Assembly (NCBI RefSeq): GCF_023195835.1
Contig: NZ_CP096200.1
Span: 248,001-312,000, forward strand
From: Vibrio sinaloensis
GTDB taxonomy: Bacteria; Pseudomonadota; Gammaproteobacteria; Enterobacterales; Vibrionaceae
Length of the DNA: 64,000 nucleotides
Direction of reading: 5' to 3'
This document shows, one piece after another, positions 34,949-43,706 of this stretch (positions within the stretch are counted from its first letter, which is position 1; every line of letters starts with the position of its first letter). A program made the translations under genes and the position numbers. The notes beneath the pieces are model-generated. The model had not been told where the DNA came from. It did no database searches and saw nothing but the letters and a program-made list of their open reading frames with translations.

Positions 34949-35818
34949 ATGGATACAAATTTACTTCGCACTTTTTGCCAGCTAGCAGAAGACAAAAACT
35001 ACCGTGTCGCCTCTGAACACCTTTACATTACTCAGTCTGCGCTAACAAAGAAGATTAAACGCCTGGAAGAGCAACTGAATGTTGAATTATTTGACCGAGG
35101 TCGACATGGCGCAGAGTTAACCCAAATGGGCAAGATTTTGTTGCCTGAAGCCAAACGCTTGTTAAAAGCATTTGATTCGTTTAAGACTCTATCCACATTT
35201 GTCGCTGAAGGCACATCCGGACACTTAAACATTGGATTTGGCATCTCTTCGTTTCATGAGGCACCAAATTACATTGCTCAGTTCAAGCAAGAGCACCCCA
35301 ATGTGCATGTCAGCCTGCACGACTACCCGTCTCATATGTTGGTTGAGGAGCTGTTGGTGGGTAACTTGCAATTGGGGTTTGATCGGCTTCCAGCCAAACC
35401 GCCTTTGACCGCCATCCCACTGTTCACCGATCGACTCGCCATTGCGATACATGAGAGTGAAATTATCGATGAAGCGAATTTGTGGGCCTCACTCAGTCAT
35501 CACAACTACTTAGCATTAAGTCGAGGCAGAAACCCGACTATGAATAAGCATATTAGTGCGTATTTGTGGGAAGCTCAGCAACGACCTGTGATCGTGGAAG
35601 AAGCGGATGACCTTATCACGGTACTCGCGCTTGTGTCTGCGCGTTTAGGCTACACCATCATTCCTGCCAGTGTTTCCCGTATTAGCCAGCCACAAATCCG
35701 CTTTATCCCATTACCTGGAGAAGATGCAGAATGGTCAGTGGGATTACTCTGGAACTCGGAATTTTCCGACCCAGCTCGTCAGGCCTTTATTCAAAAGGTA
35801 ATATCTGCACTGCCTTAG
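34949..35818 (+). CDS. LysR-family regulator divergent from dctP-yihQ
   Basis: This 289-residue LysR regulator has its N-terminal helix-turn-helix in residues 1-60 (RTFCQLAEDKNYRVASEHLY, ITQSALTKKIKRLEEQL, FDRGRHGAELTQMG) and a co-inducer domain from about residue 90. It is divergent from dctP with a 206-bp gap, the classic LysR arrangement, so it likely activates the dctP-yihQ-dhaK-gldA operon. The island thus has separate LysR and DeoR inputs, perhaps one for the glycoside or glycerol and one for the sulfosugar. The ligand cannot be read from sequence. Confidence 0.85.
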   Translation: MDTNLLRTFCQLAEDKNYRVASEHLYITQSALTKKIKRLEEQLNVELFDRGRHGAELTQMGKILLPEAKRLLKAFDSFKTLSTFVAEGTSGHLNIGFGISSFHEAPNYIAQFKQEHPNVHVSLHDYPSHMLVEELLVGNLQLGFDRLPAKPPLTAIPLFTDRLAIAIHESEIIDEANLWASLSHHNYLALSRGRNPTMNKHISAYLWEAQQRPVIVEEADDLITVLALVSARLGYTIIPASVSRISQPQIRFIPLPGEDAEWSVGLLWNSEFSDPARQAFIQKVISALP

Positions 35819-35889
35819 CGTGGTTGTACGTTTGGTGTATCAGGTGCAACAACCTGAATCAACAGCTCCCCCTCAACCATGCCTCGCGG

Positions 35890-36630
35890 CTAACCAACCA
35901 CCACCTCTACACCTTGTTGGCGTAGGAAGTCTAGGGCCTTGCTGTCAGCTTTATTATCGGTGAGCACTAGCGAAATTTGTTGAGTGCTGCCAATTGTCGA
36001 GGGGAAAATCTGGCCAAACTTACTTGAATCGGTCAGCACAATGTTGCGGCGGTTTTTGGCGAGGATGGTGGAGGCAATTTCCGCGCGCATCATATCACGG
36101 CTGGTGAAACCGGTATCTTGGTGAAAGCCATCCACGCCCAAGAATGCGGTGCTGAAATGGATATTTTCAATACAAAGTTTGGTTAAGGGGCCAACTAAGC
36201 TCTCCCCCTGGTGCTGATAAACCCCTCCAAGCAAGATGATATTGGCTGAAGTGTTACGAATTAAATGCGCAATATAGGCAGAAGGCGTAATGATGGTGAC
36301 ATCTCCTCGTTCAGCTAACACTCGCGCCAACAGTGCATTGGCACTTCCACCTTCAATCAAAACCGTTTCATTAGCCGCCACTAGGTCAGCAGCTTTATTG
36401 GCTAGCGACTGCTTAATGTCAAAGCGAACTTCTAAGCGGGTATCTAAATCATCACTTTGTAGCGCCGCCGCTGCGCCATGGACTCTTTTTAGATAACCTT
36501 GTTTTTCTAAGTAATTGAGATCTTGACGAATAGTGACGCCAGAAACACCAATGATGTCGACCAATTCAGTCACCTGAATACGCTTTCGATCGTTTACCAG
36601 TTGCAATATTTCGTTCTGTCTTGGGTTCAT
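35890..36630 (-). CDS. DeoR-family regulator, YciT-like
   Basis: This 246-residue repressor-type protein has a DeoR helix-turn-helix (residues 1-55, VTELVDIIGVSGVTIRQDLNYLEKQGYLKR) and a phosphosugar-sensing domain with VLIEGGSANALLARVLAE and LTDSSKFGQ. The start is set at MNPRQNEILQ (36630); the longer frame crosses the promoter. It resembles E. coli YciT. It follows the ybiW-like gene on the same strand but has its own predicted promoter, overlapped by a TTTC-type palindrome that recurs in the ybiY/fsa control region, suggesting control of itself and that module. A sugar phosphate is the probable effector. Confidence 0.85.
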   Translation of the reverse strand: MNPRQNEILQLVNDRKRIQVTELVDIIGVSGVTIRQDLNYLEKQGYLKRVHGAAAALQSDDLDTRLEVRFDIKQSLANKAADLVAANETVLIEGGSANALLARVLAERGDVTIITPSAYIAHLIRNTSANIILLGGVYQHQGESLVGPLTKLCIENIHFSTAFLGVDGFHQDTGFTSRDMMRAEIASTILAKNRRNIVLTDSSKFGQIFPSTIGSTQQISLVLTDNKADSKALDFLRQQGVEVVVG

Positions 36631-36663
36631 TGTGTTAATTCCAGCGTTATGAAACGGAAAACA

Positions 36664-36688
36664 AAGAGGCACCATTATAGTGCCTCTT
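36664..36688 (-). terminator. Possible terminator after the ybiW-like gene
   Basis: AAGAGGCAC and GTGCCTCTT form a 9-bp stem followed on the minus strand by TGTTTTCC, 32 bp past the gene. The loop also contains the predicted -10 of the downstream regulator, so the hairpin may instead be regulatory. Confidence 0.4.
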
Positions 36689-36713
36689 ATTTTCATTTGA
36701 AACTTAAATGAAA
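36674..36713 (-). promoter_or_regulatory. Promoter of the YciT-like regulator with overlapping TTTC palindrome
   Basis: On the minus strand TTTCAA (forward 36697-36702) and TATAAT (forward 36674-36679) are spaced exactly 17 bp. An inverted repeat whose arms are TTTCATTT and AAATGAAA (36691-36713) covers the -35. TTTC-containing repeats are typical DeoR-family sites, so autorepression is likely. Confidence 0.6.
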
Positions 36714-36719
36714 TCGAAT

Positions 36720-39143
36720 TTATAACTCATGCTCGGTACGTGCAATGATGTCGTCCTGAGCATCGGGAGATAACGCAGTAAAGAACGCTGAGTAACCCGC
36801 AACCCGCACGACAAGATCACGGTATTGCTCTGGATTCTCTTTCGCCGCTAAGAGGGTGTCTCGAGACACAATGTTGTACTGTACGTGCCAACCTTTGTGG
36901 TAGTTAAAGAAGGTACGAATCAACATCGACAGCTTAAGCATATCTCCCTCAGACGCGACCGCAGCCGGGCTCAATTTTTGGTTGAGTAGCACGCCACCTA
37001 AAATTTTGTTGGCCTGAATCTTACCCACCGAGTTGTAAACCGCTGTTGGGCCCAAACGGTCAGAGCCTGATGATGGGCTAGCGCCTTCTGCTAGCGGTGT
37101 GGTTGCCTTACGACCATCTGGGGTTGCCATTGTGGATGCGCCAAATGGTACGTTGGCTGAGATCGATGATGTTCCTGCGTAATAGCCACCACCAATTGGA
37201 CCACGGCCATGGCGCGTGTTGACGTAGTGGTCTAGCTCTTCAATGTACACTTGGTAAGCTTCGGCCAACAGCGAATCAACGGCATCATCATCGTTACCAT
37301 ACTTAGGGGCAAAGTTTAAAATACGCTGGCGAAGCTGCTCTTGCTGGGCTGATTCAAAGTTATCAGCCAACGCCTTAGCGAGTGCTGGCTGAGAGATTTG
37401 CGCATCATCAAATACCATGTGCTTGATCGCTGCAAGACTGTTACCAAGGTTTGCGATACCTACCTGAAGGCCAGAAACCCAGTCATACTTAGCGCCGCCC
37501 TCTTTGACTGTTTTACCCCGTTCTAAGCAGCTATCAACCAATGAAGAACAAAAGATATCCTGAGCTTGCTGCTCTAGTACCGTATCAACCACAGTATCAA
37601 TTTCGATAGATTTGCGCGTGTAAAAGCGAATTTGATCGGCCCAAGACTCCATCACTTCTTCGAAGCTATTGAAGCTCGCCTCCGCCAGTGACTTTTCATG
37701 CGCGAGGAACGTCTTACCCGACGTTGCATCTTGTCCTTTGTTCAGTGCAGCCAGAAGAATACGAGCGAAGTTAATAAAGCTCATACCGGTGCAGCGGTAA
37801 CCCCATTTCCCCGGAACCGCCGTTTCGATACAGCCGATTGATGCGTAATTGTAGGCGTCCTCTTTCTCCACACCTAACTTGATAAATTCTGGAATAACGA
37901 TTTCATCGTTGTTAAATGCAGGCATGCCAAAGCCACACTTGATAACATCAATACAACCCATAAGGAACTCTTGGTTCAAGCCTTCATGGTAGCGAACACT
38001 TAAGTTTGGTTGAGTTGAACGTAACTGCCCACATGACTCTAGGATTGCCCAAGACAGAGGGTTAACCGCATCCTCTGGCTCGCCTTTTGCGTTTAGCTTT
38101 TGTCCACCAATACAGACGTTTTGATAAAGCGGTGAACCTGCAGACGCTTTTGAGTGCGCGCCGGAGCGGATCTTGTTAACTTCGAGTAGCTTTAGCCAAC
38201 AGCTTTGTAGTAGCTCAAGTGCGAACTCTTTTTCGAGCACACCACTTTCAACATCGGCCACATAGAAATCATTTAAGAACTGATCCATACGCCCAAAGGA
38301 GACTGAGTGACCGTTGGATTCAATTTGCAGCATCAATTGAACAAAGTAGCTTAACTGCAGTGCTTGCCAGAAATTCTCTGGGGCGTGATAAGCAACGTGA
38401 CGACAGTTTTGTGCAATTATTTTGAGTTCGGCTTGGCGCTCGGCGCGAGTTTCTGTCGCTGCCATCTCGTCGGCCAGGGTTGCAAAGCTTGCCATGTGGG
38501 CTTGAATCGCCAGCAGAACAATCTCAGTCGCTTTGTAGAACTGCTCTTTCTTGAGGCCTTCATAAGTCGCAACATCATTGGCGGCGCGAAACTCTCGGAC
38601 TTCCGCAAGCAGACCGTTCATACCCAGCGCTAGGATCTTTTCGTTGTCCACCGCAAGATGGGCATCGCCCGAGGTCATATTGCCCTCTGCTTTGATGATA
38701 GTACTCGACAGGATTTCGGTTTGTTCGTCAGTAAATAGACCGTAGCAGCGATCTTGTACGGTTTTACCACGCCAGTACGGCGTTAACTTGTGAATGTTCT
38801 CTTTATCTTGTGCCGTTACATCAAAGCCTGCGCCCGGACGGTCGGCTAGATCATCGATCTCTGCCTCAATCCAACGCACCGTATATTCAGGAAAGATTGG
38901 AGCAGCGCGAAGTTTGCTCGCTTGGTTGCCAACGATCAGTTCGTCATTTTTAATCCAGATGGTACGAGTTTCAAGGTGCTCTTTCAGAGCTAGCGCACGT
39001 TGAATGATCACTGGCTTGTCTTCGTTTAGTTGGTAAGCCTTAGTGTATGCCTGTGCACGCTCAGTACAAATCGGCGGCGTAACAATGTTAACTAGCTGGT
39101 TTTTGTGCGCTTTAATACGCTCGGGTAGGAAATTTAAGTCCAT
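36720..39143 (-). CDS. ybiW: Glycyl radical enzyme, YbiW (PflF)-like
   Basis: This 807-residue radical enzyme follows E. coli YbiW almost block by block, for example RIKAHKNQLVNIVTPPICTE near the start, SKASAGSPLYQNV and ISANVPFGASTMATPDGRKA. Cys438 and Glu440 lie in GCIETAVPGKWGYR and the radical Gly783 in RVAGYSAFF. Although often labelled formate acetyltransferase, it lacks the Cys-Cys pair of pyruvate formate-lyase. From memory, YbiW was reported in 2024 to open 1,5-anhydroglucitol-6-phosphate to 1-deoxyfructose-6-phosphate, which fructose-6-phosphate aldolase then splits. The adjacent aldolase gene fits this. The start lies 2 bp after the activase stop. A role in the sulfosugar pathway cannot be excluded. 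Confidence 0.88.
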   Translation of the reverse strand: MDLNFLPERIKAHKNQLVNIVTPPICTERAQAYTKAYQLNEDKPVIIQRALALKEHLETRTIWIKNDELIVGNQASKLRAAPIFPEYTVRWIEAEIDDLADRPGAGFDVTAQDKENIHKLTPYWRGKTVQDRCYGLFTDEQTEILSSTIIKAEGNMTSGDAHLAVDNEKILALGMNGLLAEVREFRAANDVATYEGLKKEQFYKATEIVLLAIQAHMASFATLADEMAATETRAERQAELKIIAQNCRHVAYHAPENFWQALQLSYFVQLMLQIESNGHSVSFGRMDQFLNDFYVADVESGVLEKEFALELLQSCWLKLLEVNKIRSGAHSKASAGSPLYQNVCIGGQKLNAKGEPEDAVNPLSWAILESCGQLRSTQPNLSVRYHEGLNQEFLMGCIDVIKCGFGMPAFNNDEIVIPEFIKLGVEKEDAYNYASIGCIETAVPGKWGYRCTGMSFINFARILLAALNKGQDATSGKTFLAHEKSLAEASFNSFEEVMESWADQIRFYTRKSIEIDTVVDTVLEQQAQDIFCSSLVDSCLERGKTVKEGGAKYDWVSGLQVGIANLGNSLAAIKHMVFDDAQISQPALAKALADNFESAQQEQLRQRILNFAPKYGNDDDAVDSLLAEAYQVYIEELDHYVNTRHGRGPIGGGYYAGTSSISANVPFGASTMATPDGRKATTPLAEGASPSSGSDRLGPTAVYNSVGKIQANKILGGVLLNQKLSPAAVASEGDMLKLSMLIRTFFNYHKGWHVQYNIVSRDTLLAAKENPEQYRDLVVRVAGYSAFFTALSPDAQDDIIARTEHEL

Positions 39144-39145
39144 GA

Positions 39146-40051
39146 TTAACCTCGTACAGTCACGTTGAGTTCGGTGTGTTTGCTTGCATACTGTTGCGCG
39201 CGTTCTAATAGCTCAGGGTTGTTTAGGGGTTGGTCCGAGCATAGGTACGGCATATCAAGTAAACGATATTTGTTGATGCCTAATGTGTGATAAGGCAGTA
39301 GGTGGAGCTCTCTACAGCTATCAAGTGAAGCGGCAAAGTCGATGATCTGTTCCAGTTCGTTATCGGTATCGTTGAAGCCAGGCACAACGGGCACACGGAT
39401 GACGATACGTTTAGCGATAGGGGCAAGCTTGAGAAAGTTCTGCTTGATGCGCTTGAGTGAACCCTTCGCCCACTGTAAAAATTTCTCTTCATCGATATGT
39501 TTTAAGTCTGCTAACCAACAGTCAATGTACGGCGCGACTTCCTCGACATTTTTCCATGGCACATGCATGCAACTTTCAATCGCGGTTGAAACACCATTTT
39601 GTTGCAGCTTTTTAGCGATATCGGCGACAAGCTTTGGCTGCATTAGTGGTTCCCCACCAGAGAAGGTCACCCCGCCCTGACTTTGGTCGTAGTAAGGCTT
39701 GTCCTTCATCAGCGTATCGAACAACGCTTCGACTTGTGCATCCTCACCCACCACACTCAATGCTTGAGTGGGGCATACCTCCTTGAGCGCAACGATCTGA
39801 GCATCTGAGATCACTTTGCGGTTTACGATAATCTTGTTACTAGTTCCGTCACGAGTGATGCCTGCACAGGCGTCGCTACATAGTTGGCACTGTTCAAGGC
39901 AGCTCCGCTGATCAAATAAAAGAGAATGCTTTTCGCTGCGACTCTCAGGATTTTGACACCAAGGACAGGCCAAGCTGCAACCCTTAAGAAAAAGGATAGA
40001 GCGAATGCCGTCGCCATCATGGGTTGAGAATCGTTGAATGTTGAAATACAT
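39146..40051 (-). CDS. ybiY: Glycyl radical enzyme activase, YbiY (PflE)-like
   Basis: This radical-SAM activase installs the glycyl radical on the YbiW-like enzyme. It has 301 residues. CSLACPWC (CxxxCxxC) near residue 30 binds the SAM cluster, and a ferredoxin-type insert follows with CLEQCQLCSDAC and a later VCPTQAL. SQGGVTFSGGEPLMQPK is the SAM-binding region. It is the first gene of the operon, ahead of ybiW by 2 bp. Its promoter contains a consensus FNR box at -41.5 from a predicted start, matching the oxygen sensitivity of both enzymes. Confidence 0.9.
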   Translation of the reverse strand: MYFNIQRFSTHDGDGIRSILFLKGCSLACPWCQNPESRSEKHSLLFDQRSCLEQCQLCSDACAGITRDGTSNKIIVNRKVISDAQIVALKEVCPTQALSVVGEDAQVEALFDTLMKDKPYYDQSQGGVTFSGGEPLMQPKLVADIAKKLQQNGVSTAIESCMHVPWKNVEEVAPYIDCWLADLKHIDEEKFLQWAKGSLKRIKQNFLKLAPIAKRIVIRVPVVPGFNDTDNELEQIIDFAASLDSCRELHLLPYHTLGINKYRLLDMPYLCSDQPLNNPELLERAQQYASKHTELNVTVRG

Positions 40052-40097
40052 ACCGCTTACCTATGTCCGCCTTTTAACAGCCGCCGGTGATTTAAAC

Positions 40098-40155
40098 TTT
40101 CATTTAAAACCAGATTAACTTTCGTTAAATGAAATTATGTTAGTTTCAATTGAAA
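40098..40155. promoter_or_regulatory. TTTC-type palindromes in the ybiY/fsa control region
   Basis: TTTCATTTAA (40098-40107), the imperfect palindrome TTTCGTTAAATGAAA (40120-40134), the perfect 12-bp palindrome TTTCAATTGAAA (40144-40155) and TTTCAATTGA (40156-40165) crowd this region. They resemble the site over the regulator promoter at 36691-36713 and are likely DeoR-family operators placed around both promoters. Confidence 0.55.
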
Positions 40156-40203
40156 TTTCAATTGATCTAAATCAACAACTATTCAGGTAGCGAGATCTAT
40201 AGT
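40134..40203. promoter_or_regulatory. Shared FNR box with divergent -10 elements (ybiY and fsa)
   Basis: TTGATCTAAATCAA (40162-40175) is an exact FNR consensus (TTGAT-N4-ATCAA). CATAAT on the minus strand (forward 40134-40139) predicts a ybiY start at 40127, and TATAGT on plus (40198-40203) predicts an fsa start at 40210. The box centre, 40168.5, is 41.5 bp from each, the class II activator position. Confidence 0.75.
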
Positions 40204-40273
40204 GTTCTCAACATTACTTAACTCACAAAATCTAACTGAGGTCTCGTGATTAGCACGAGTGAGAGAGAATCAA

Positions 40274-40948
40274 ATGATTGAACTTTACCTAGACACCGCA
40301 GACGTAACAGAAACAAAGCGCTTCGCGCAATGCCTTCCACTGAAAGGGGTTACAACCAACCCAACTATTCTTGCGAAATCGAAACAGGGCTTAAACGAAA
40401 CACTTAAAGAGATGCAGCAAGCTTTGGGTGGTACGCCTCGCTTTCATGCGCAAGTCGTTAGTGCAACGGTTGAAGGAATGGTCCAAGAAGCTCGTCAACT
40501 CAACGAGCTGCCATACGATATGGTGGTAAAGGTACCCGCGACTGAAACAGGTCTGGCCGCTATTAAGTTAATGAAAGCAGAAGGTATTCAAGTTTTAGCG
40601 ACAGCTATTTACTCAGCCCAGCAAGGTTTTCTGGCCGCTTTATGTGGCGCTGATTACTTAGCGCCTTATGTAAACCGGATTGACGCAATGAACGGCAACG
40701 GTATTGAGGTCGTCGCAGATCTGCAGCTACTGCTAGACCAAAACCAACTACCATCAAAGATTCTAGCGGCGAGCTTTAAGAACACTCAGCAAGCTATGGA
40801 GGTAATGAAGCTTGGGATCAAAGCCATCACCCTACCGACCGACGTTGCCGCAGCGATGTTTGCTCACCCTGCTGTGGCACCTGCAGTGGCACAGTTCGAT
40901 TTAGATTGGAAAGAGACGTTTGGCGACAAACTTTCATTCGAAAGCTAA
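40274..40948 (+). CDS. fsaA: Fructose-6-phosphate aldolase (FSA, transaldolase-like)
   Basis: This class I aldolase makes or breaks bonds using dihydroxyacetone or hydroxyacetone as donor and an aldehyde such as glyceraldehyde-3-phosphate as acceptor. The start is the ATG at 40274 with GAGAGAGA upstream (224 aa, near the 220 of E. coli FsaA), not the GTG five codons earlier. Schiff-base Lys86 is in VVKVPAT, KGVTTNPTILAK lies near residue 25, and FHAQVVSAT carries Gln60. It is divergent from ybiY-ybiW, as in the E. coli fsaA neighbourhood. Best role: splitting 1-deoxyfructose-6-phosphate to hydroxyacetone and glyceraldehyde-3-phosphate. Sulfofructose transaldolase is less likely because a sulfofructose kinase is present. 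Confidence 0.9.
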   Translation: MIELYLDTADVTETKRFAQCLPLKGVTTNPTILAKSKQGLNETLKEMQQALGGTPRFHAQVVSATVEGMVQEARQLNELPYDMVVKVPATETGLAAIKLMKAEGIQVLATAIYSAQQGFLAALCGADYLAPYVNRIDAMNGNGIEVVADLQLLLDQNQLPSKILAASFKNTQQAMEVMKLGIKAITLPTDVAAAMFAHPAVAPAVAQFDLDWKETFGDKLSFES

Positions 40949-40976
40949 AGGGTTGTCATTTCTCTACTCTCAAACA

Positions 40977-40999
40977 AAGGGCTCACCGTGGCCCTTTTT
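40977..40999 (+). terminator. Rho-independent terminator of fsaA
   Basis: AAGGGC and GCCCTT form the stem, followed by TTTTTA, about 30 bp after the stop. Confidence 0.8.
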
Positions 41000-41353
41000 A
41001 GGCGAGTTTGATAATGCTAGAGACTAACGACTACCCAACTATTGGTGTAGTAACTACTGGCTTTAGCCTTAACCGTGGGCAAAAAAACTCCACCAGCAAA
41101 TAGACGTGCTAGTAATTTGTAACCAGTTATTGCTTTTTGGTTGTACATAGCCTTACAGGTCGCCGGCGTATTCGTGATTCAGATCACATAAAACCATATA
41201 ATTAATCAGGTTAATTTCACTCTATTCACGCAACCATCACCAAACAGCATAAAAGTGCATTTTTGCACCACATTGGTGAAAACTTATTCATAGCTTATCC
41301 ACTCATGTGGTACTAGACTCAAGTTATTGAGACAAAAATGAGGCCCATATCGC
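41000..41353. other. Gene-poor gap with one CRP-like site
   Basis: About 350 bp without a convincing gene. CGTGATTCAGATCACA (41173-41188) is a near-consensus CRP site (TGTGA-N6-TCACA). It lies about 165 bp ahead of the small ORF at 41354 and could control it. Nothing else is recognised. Confidence 0.45.
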
Positions 41354-41545
41354 ATGAAAAAACTATTTTCATCCGCGCTAAAAATACAGCAACGGACAAA
41401 AGTCACCAGCTTGTTTGCCCGCAACGGGTACAAAATCGCCAGAACGGATTTTGATGAAATGGTGTTTGAGAAATCTGGTACTTTAGTTAATGTTCACTTT
41501 GACCGAGCATCAAATGCCGACTCAATTTCTGTTAAGGAGAACTAA
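41354..41545 (+). CDS. Small basic protein of unknown function (63 aa)
   Basis: This small ORF was not recognised. It has an ATG start with GAGG about 11 bases upstream and a sequence that looks like a folded domain: a basic N-terminal third (KKLFSSALKIQQRTKVTSLFARNGYKI) and an alternating hydrophobic stretch (FDEMVFEKSGTLVNVHFDRAS) suggestive of a small beta sheet. There is no membrane segment or signal peptide. An upstream CRP-like site supports expression. No homologue comes to mind; it could also be a chance frame. Confidence 0.4.
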   Translation: MKKLFSSALKIQQRTKVTSLFARNGYKIARTDFDEMVFEKSGTLVNVHFDRASNADSISVKEN

Positions 41546-41994
41546 CTAAAACCCACCGAAAAGGAACATCGGATGAACACCGCAACGAGCTGACATACTA
41601 GCCATTACCTTGTCAGCTTACCTTTCCCTTGATTGCTTTGGATAATGAACCCCAGCTCGAAATAACCGGCAAAATCACAGCGAGTAGTACCAACCGCGGC
41701 ATCCATGCACTGCTTATAACACCTTACTGAGTGTGCTCTCCGTAATAACGCGAGGTTCCCTCAGCATAGAGAATTGATCTCGATCCGAAACCAAAATTGA
41801 TTGCGCGGTGAATCTACATTCAACATTTAGAAAATGTTTGATCAGTGTTCTCACCAGCGACTTGTATCATCACTATTGAGAGTCGTCGTGTTTGAGCTAA
41901 CATCCAAGCTTTTTACCAAGTGCTAGACACAACAATAAACGCACTCAAGCGTTCGATATTTATCAAATAAGGGAATGATTTGTTGGGTAAGAAT
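41546..41994. other. Non-coding stretch between the small ORF and tRNA-Gly
   Basis: About 450 bp in which no gene, strong terminator, RNA family or mobile-element end could be recognised. A short inverted repeat GAGCTGACA...TTGTCAGCTTA-type pairing near 41597-41630 is visible (CTGACA with TGTCAG). The T-rich sequence just left of the tRNA may help end its transcript. Confidence 0.35.
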
Positions 41995-42069
<75 letters not shown>

Positions 42070-42204
42070 TTTGCGTCGAAGACATGATTAATATGCCACA
42101 TCTGACTGAAAAAAAAAGTCTTTTATGGTGATTTTGGTTCGACTGCTGAAGTTATCGCCACTTTTGCTGTTGGAGCGCTGAAATTGTGTTCAAAGCCATG
42201 ACAC

Positions 42205-43560
42205 TTAGAGAATTTGTTTCGCGGTAACGCAGTCTTTTCCTGCCAATTTCGATTGATACATCAGCTTGTCTGCATCGGAAAGGGAGATGGAGGTCTCTAC
42301 GTTGGAATAGTAGGCACAGCCTAGGCTGACGGTGACTTCTCGAGTGTGGTCTTCGCGCAAACCTACGGTGCGAACCTGAGCACATATCATCTCTGCCAGT
42401 TCTGCCACATCATGATAATTCTCATTGTTCACTATCACCGCAAACTCTTCACCGCCAATTCGACCAATAAGATGCGGTTCGGATAATACACTCTTTGCGG
42501 CTCGTGCAACATCGCGAATGACTCGGTCCCCTGCTTGGTGTCCGTGAGTGTCGTTGATAGATTTGAAGTCGTCGATATCAAAAATCATCACGGCGATTGA
42601 GCCTTTGCTCTTTAGACGACGTTCTAACTGTTCGACAAAATGCCTTCGGTTGCTCAGTCCGGTTAGCTGATCGGTCTCTGATAGAGTTTTGAGTTCTTGG
42701 TTAGCACGCTGTAGCTCTCTCGTTCTTGCTTTTACAGTTAAGTTCAGCATTACGATGTAGCCAACCACAACAATAGCAATTGCCAATGCAGACAAAGGTA
42801 CTAAGTAGACTGGATACACAGTGTTGACGTACATCCAGCGATTTAGGATCTGTTGTTTTTCTTCTAGCCCTAATGCCTCCATGCCTTGAATAATATCCTG
42901 CTGAAGTTGTTTGTTGCCTTCGGCTACCGCTGGACGAAGCTCACCAGAATAGAGATGACGCACGCCGACGAAACGCTGAATATCATCGCGCTCACTGATG
43001 AGGTAAAAGTTAGCGACTTGCAGATCGGCAACAAAGGCTTCGAGCTCGCCGTCATAGGCGGCTTCAATCATACTTTGGTTATTGGGGAAGCTAACTAAGG
43101 ATAAGTTGGGGAAATGCAGACGGGTGAATGACTCCTCATACCCTCCTGCAACAACACCGACTTGGTAGTCGTGCTCGCCCAACAAAAATCGGTCAAGATT
43201 AGTGCCGATGAGATCTTGGCTAATATACAGCTGCGTATCAATGTTCATAAACGCAGGGCCGTAGTCGAGATAAGTATCACGCTGCTCTGACCACAATAGA
43301 CCAGCGTGGATATCCGCTTTGCCTTCCTTCACCGCGTCGAGTGAGGCTTGCCAATCGGTGAGGAGAAACTCGACTTTAATGTGATGCTTTTTGCCGTATG
43401 CTTTCCAATAGTCGATAAGTATGCCGTCAGGCTCACCTTGACTATTGATGAATGAAAATGGCTTCCACGCTTTCGAGTTTGCGACCGTCAACGTACCCGT
43501 CTCGTGAGACTGCACGCTAAACGCTAACAAACAAACCATAATCAGCAATAACCGAAACAC
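42205..43560 (-). CDS. Diguanylate cyclase with periplasmic SBP_bac_3 sensor domain
   Basis: This is a membrane protein that makes cyclic di-GMP in response to a periplasmic ligand. It has an N-terminal signal/anchor, then a solute-binding domain of about 220 residues of the amino-acid-binding type (ILIDYWKAYGKKHHIKVEF, ADIHAGLLWSEQR). A membrane helix near residue 255-275 follows, then a short coiled linker and a GGDEF domain. The active-site signature is GGEEF near residue 367, in RIGGEEFAVIV, so the cyclase should be active. The start is uncertain: the longest frame begins with TTG at 43572, and the GTG at 43560 gives a better signal peptide. The likely ligand is an amino acid or small polar solute. 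Confidence 0.85.
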   Translation of the reverse strand: MFRLLLIMVCLLAFSVQSHETGTLTVANSKAWKPFSFINSQGEPDGILIDYWKAYGKKHHIKVEFLLTDWQASLDAVKEGKADIHAGLLWSEQRDTYLDYGPAFMNIDTQLYISQDLIGTNLDRFLLGEHDYQVGVVAGGYEESFTRLHFPNLSLVSFPNNQSMIEAAYDGELEAFVADLQVANFYLISERDDIQRFVGVRHLYSGELRPAVAEGNKQLQQDIIQGMEALGLEEKQQILNRWMYVNTVYPVYLVPLSALAIAIVVVGYIVMLNLTVKARTRELQRANQELKTLSETDQLTGLSNRRHFVEQLERRLKSKGSIAVMIFDIDDFKSINDTHGHQAGDRVIRDVARAAKSVLSEPHLIGRIGGEEFAVIVNNENYHDVAELAEMICAQVRTVGLREDHTREVTVSLGCAYYSNVETSISLSDADKLMYQSKLAGKDCVTAKQIL

Positions 43561-43706
43561 ACAATCACCCAACCTTTGCTTCAGGTGCGATGCTCCCGAA
43601 CCAATTTTTCAATCATCTACAATAGTTATAGATGATACTTTCTTCGCTATATGAAACAGGTATCCAATTGTGAGACTCAGGTCAATAACCATTGTGTTAA
43701 AGACCA

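Noticed and set aside
36720..39143. Pyruvate formate-lyase
   Set aside because: A common automatic label for both large radical enzymes in the window, but each has a single Cys-x-Glu active site rather than adjacent cysteines.
40274..40948. Sulfofructose transaldolase of the sulfo-TAL pathway
   Set aside because: The protein is FsaA-like and sits with ybiY/ybiW; a sulfofructose kinase and aldolase are present, so a transaldolase route is not needed.
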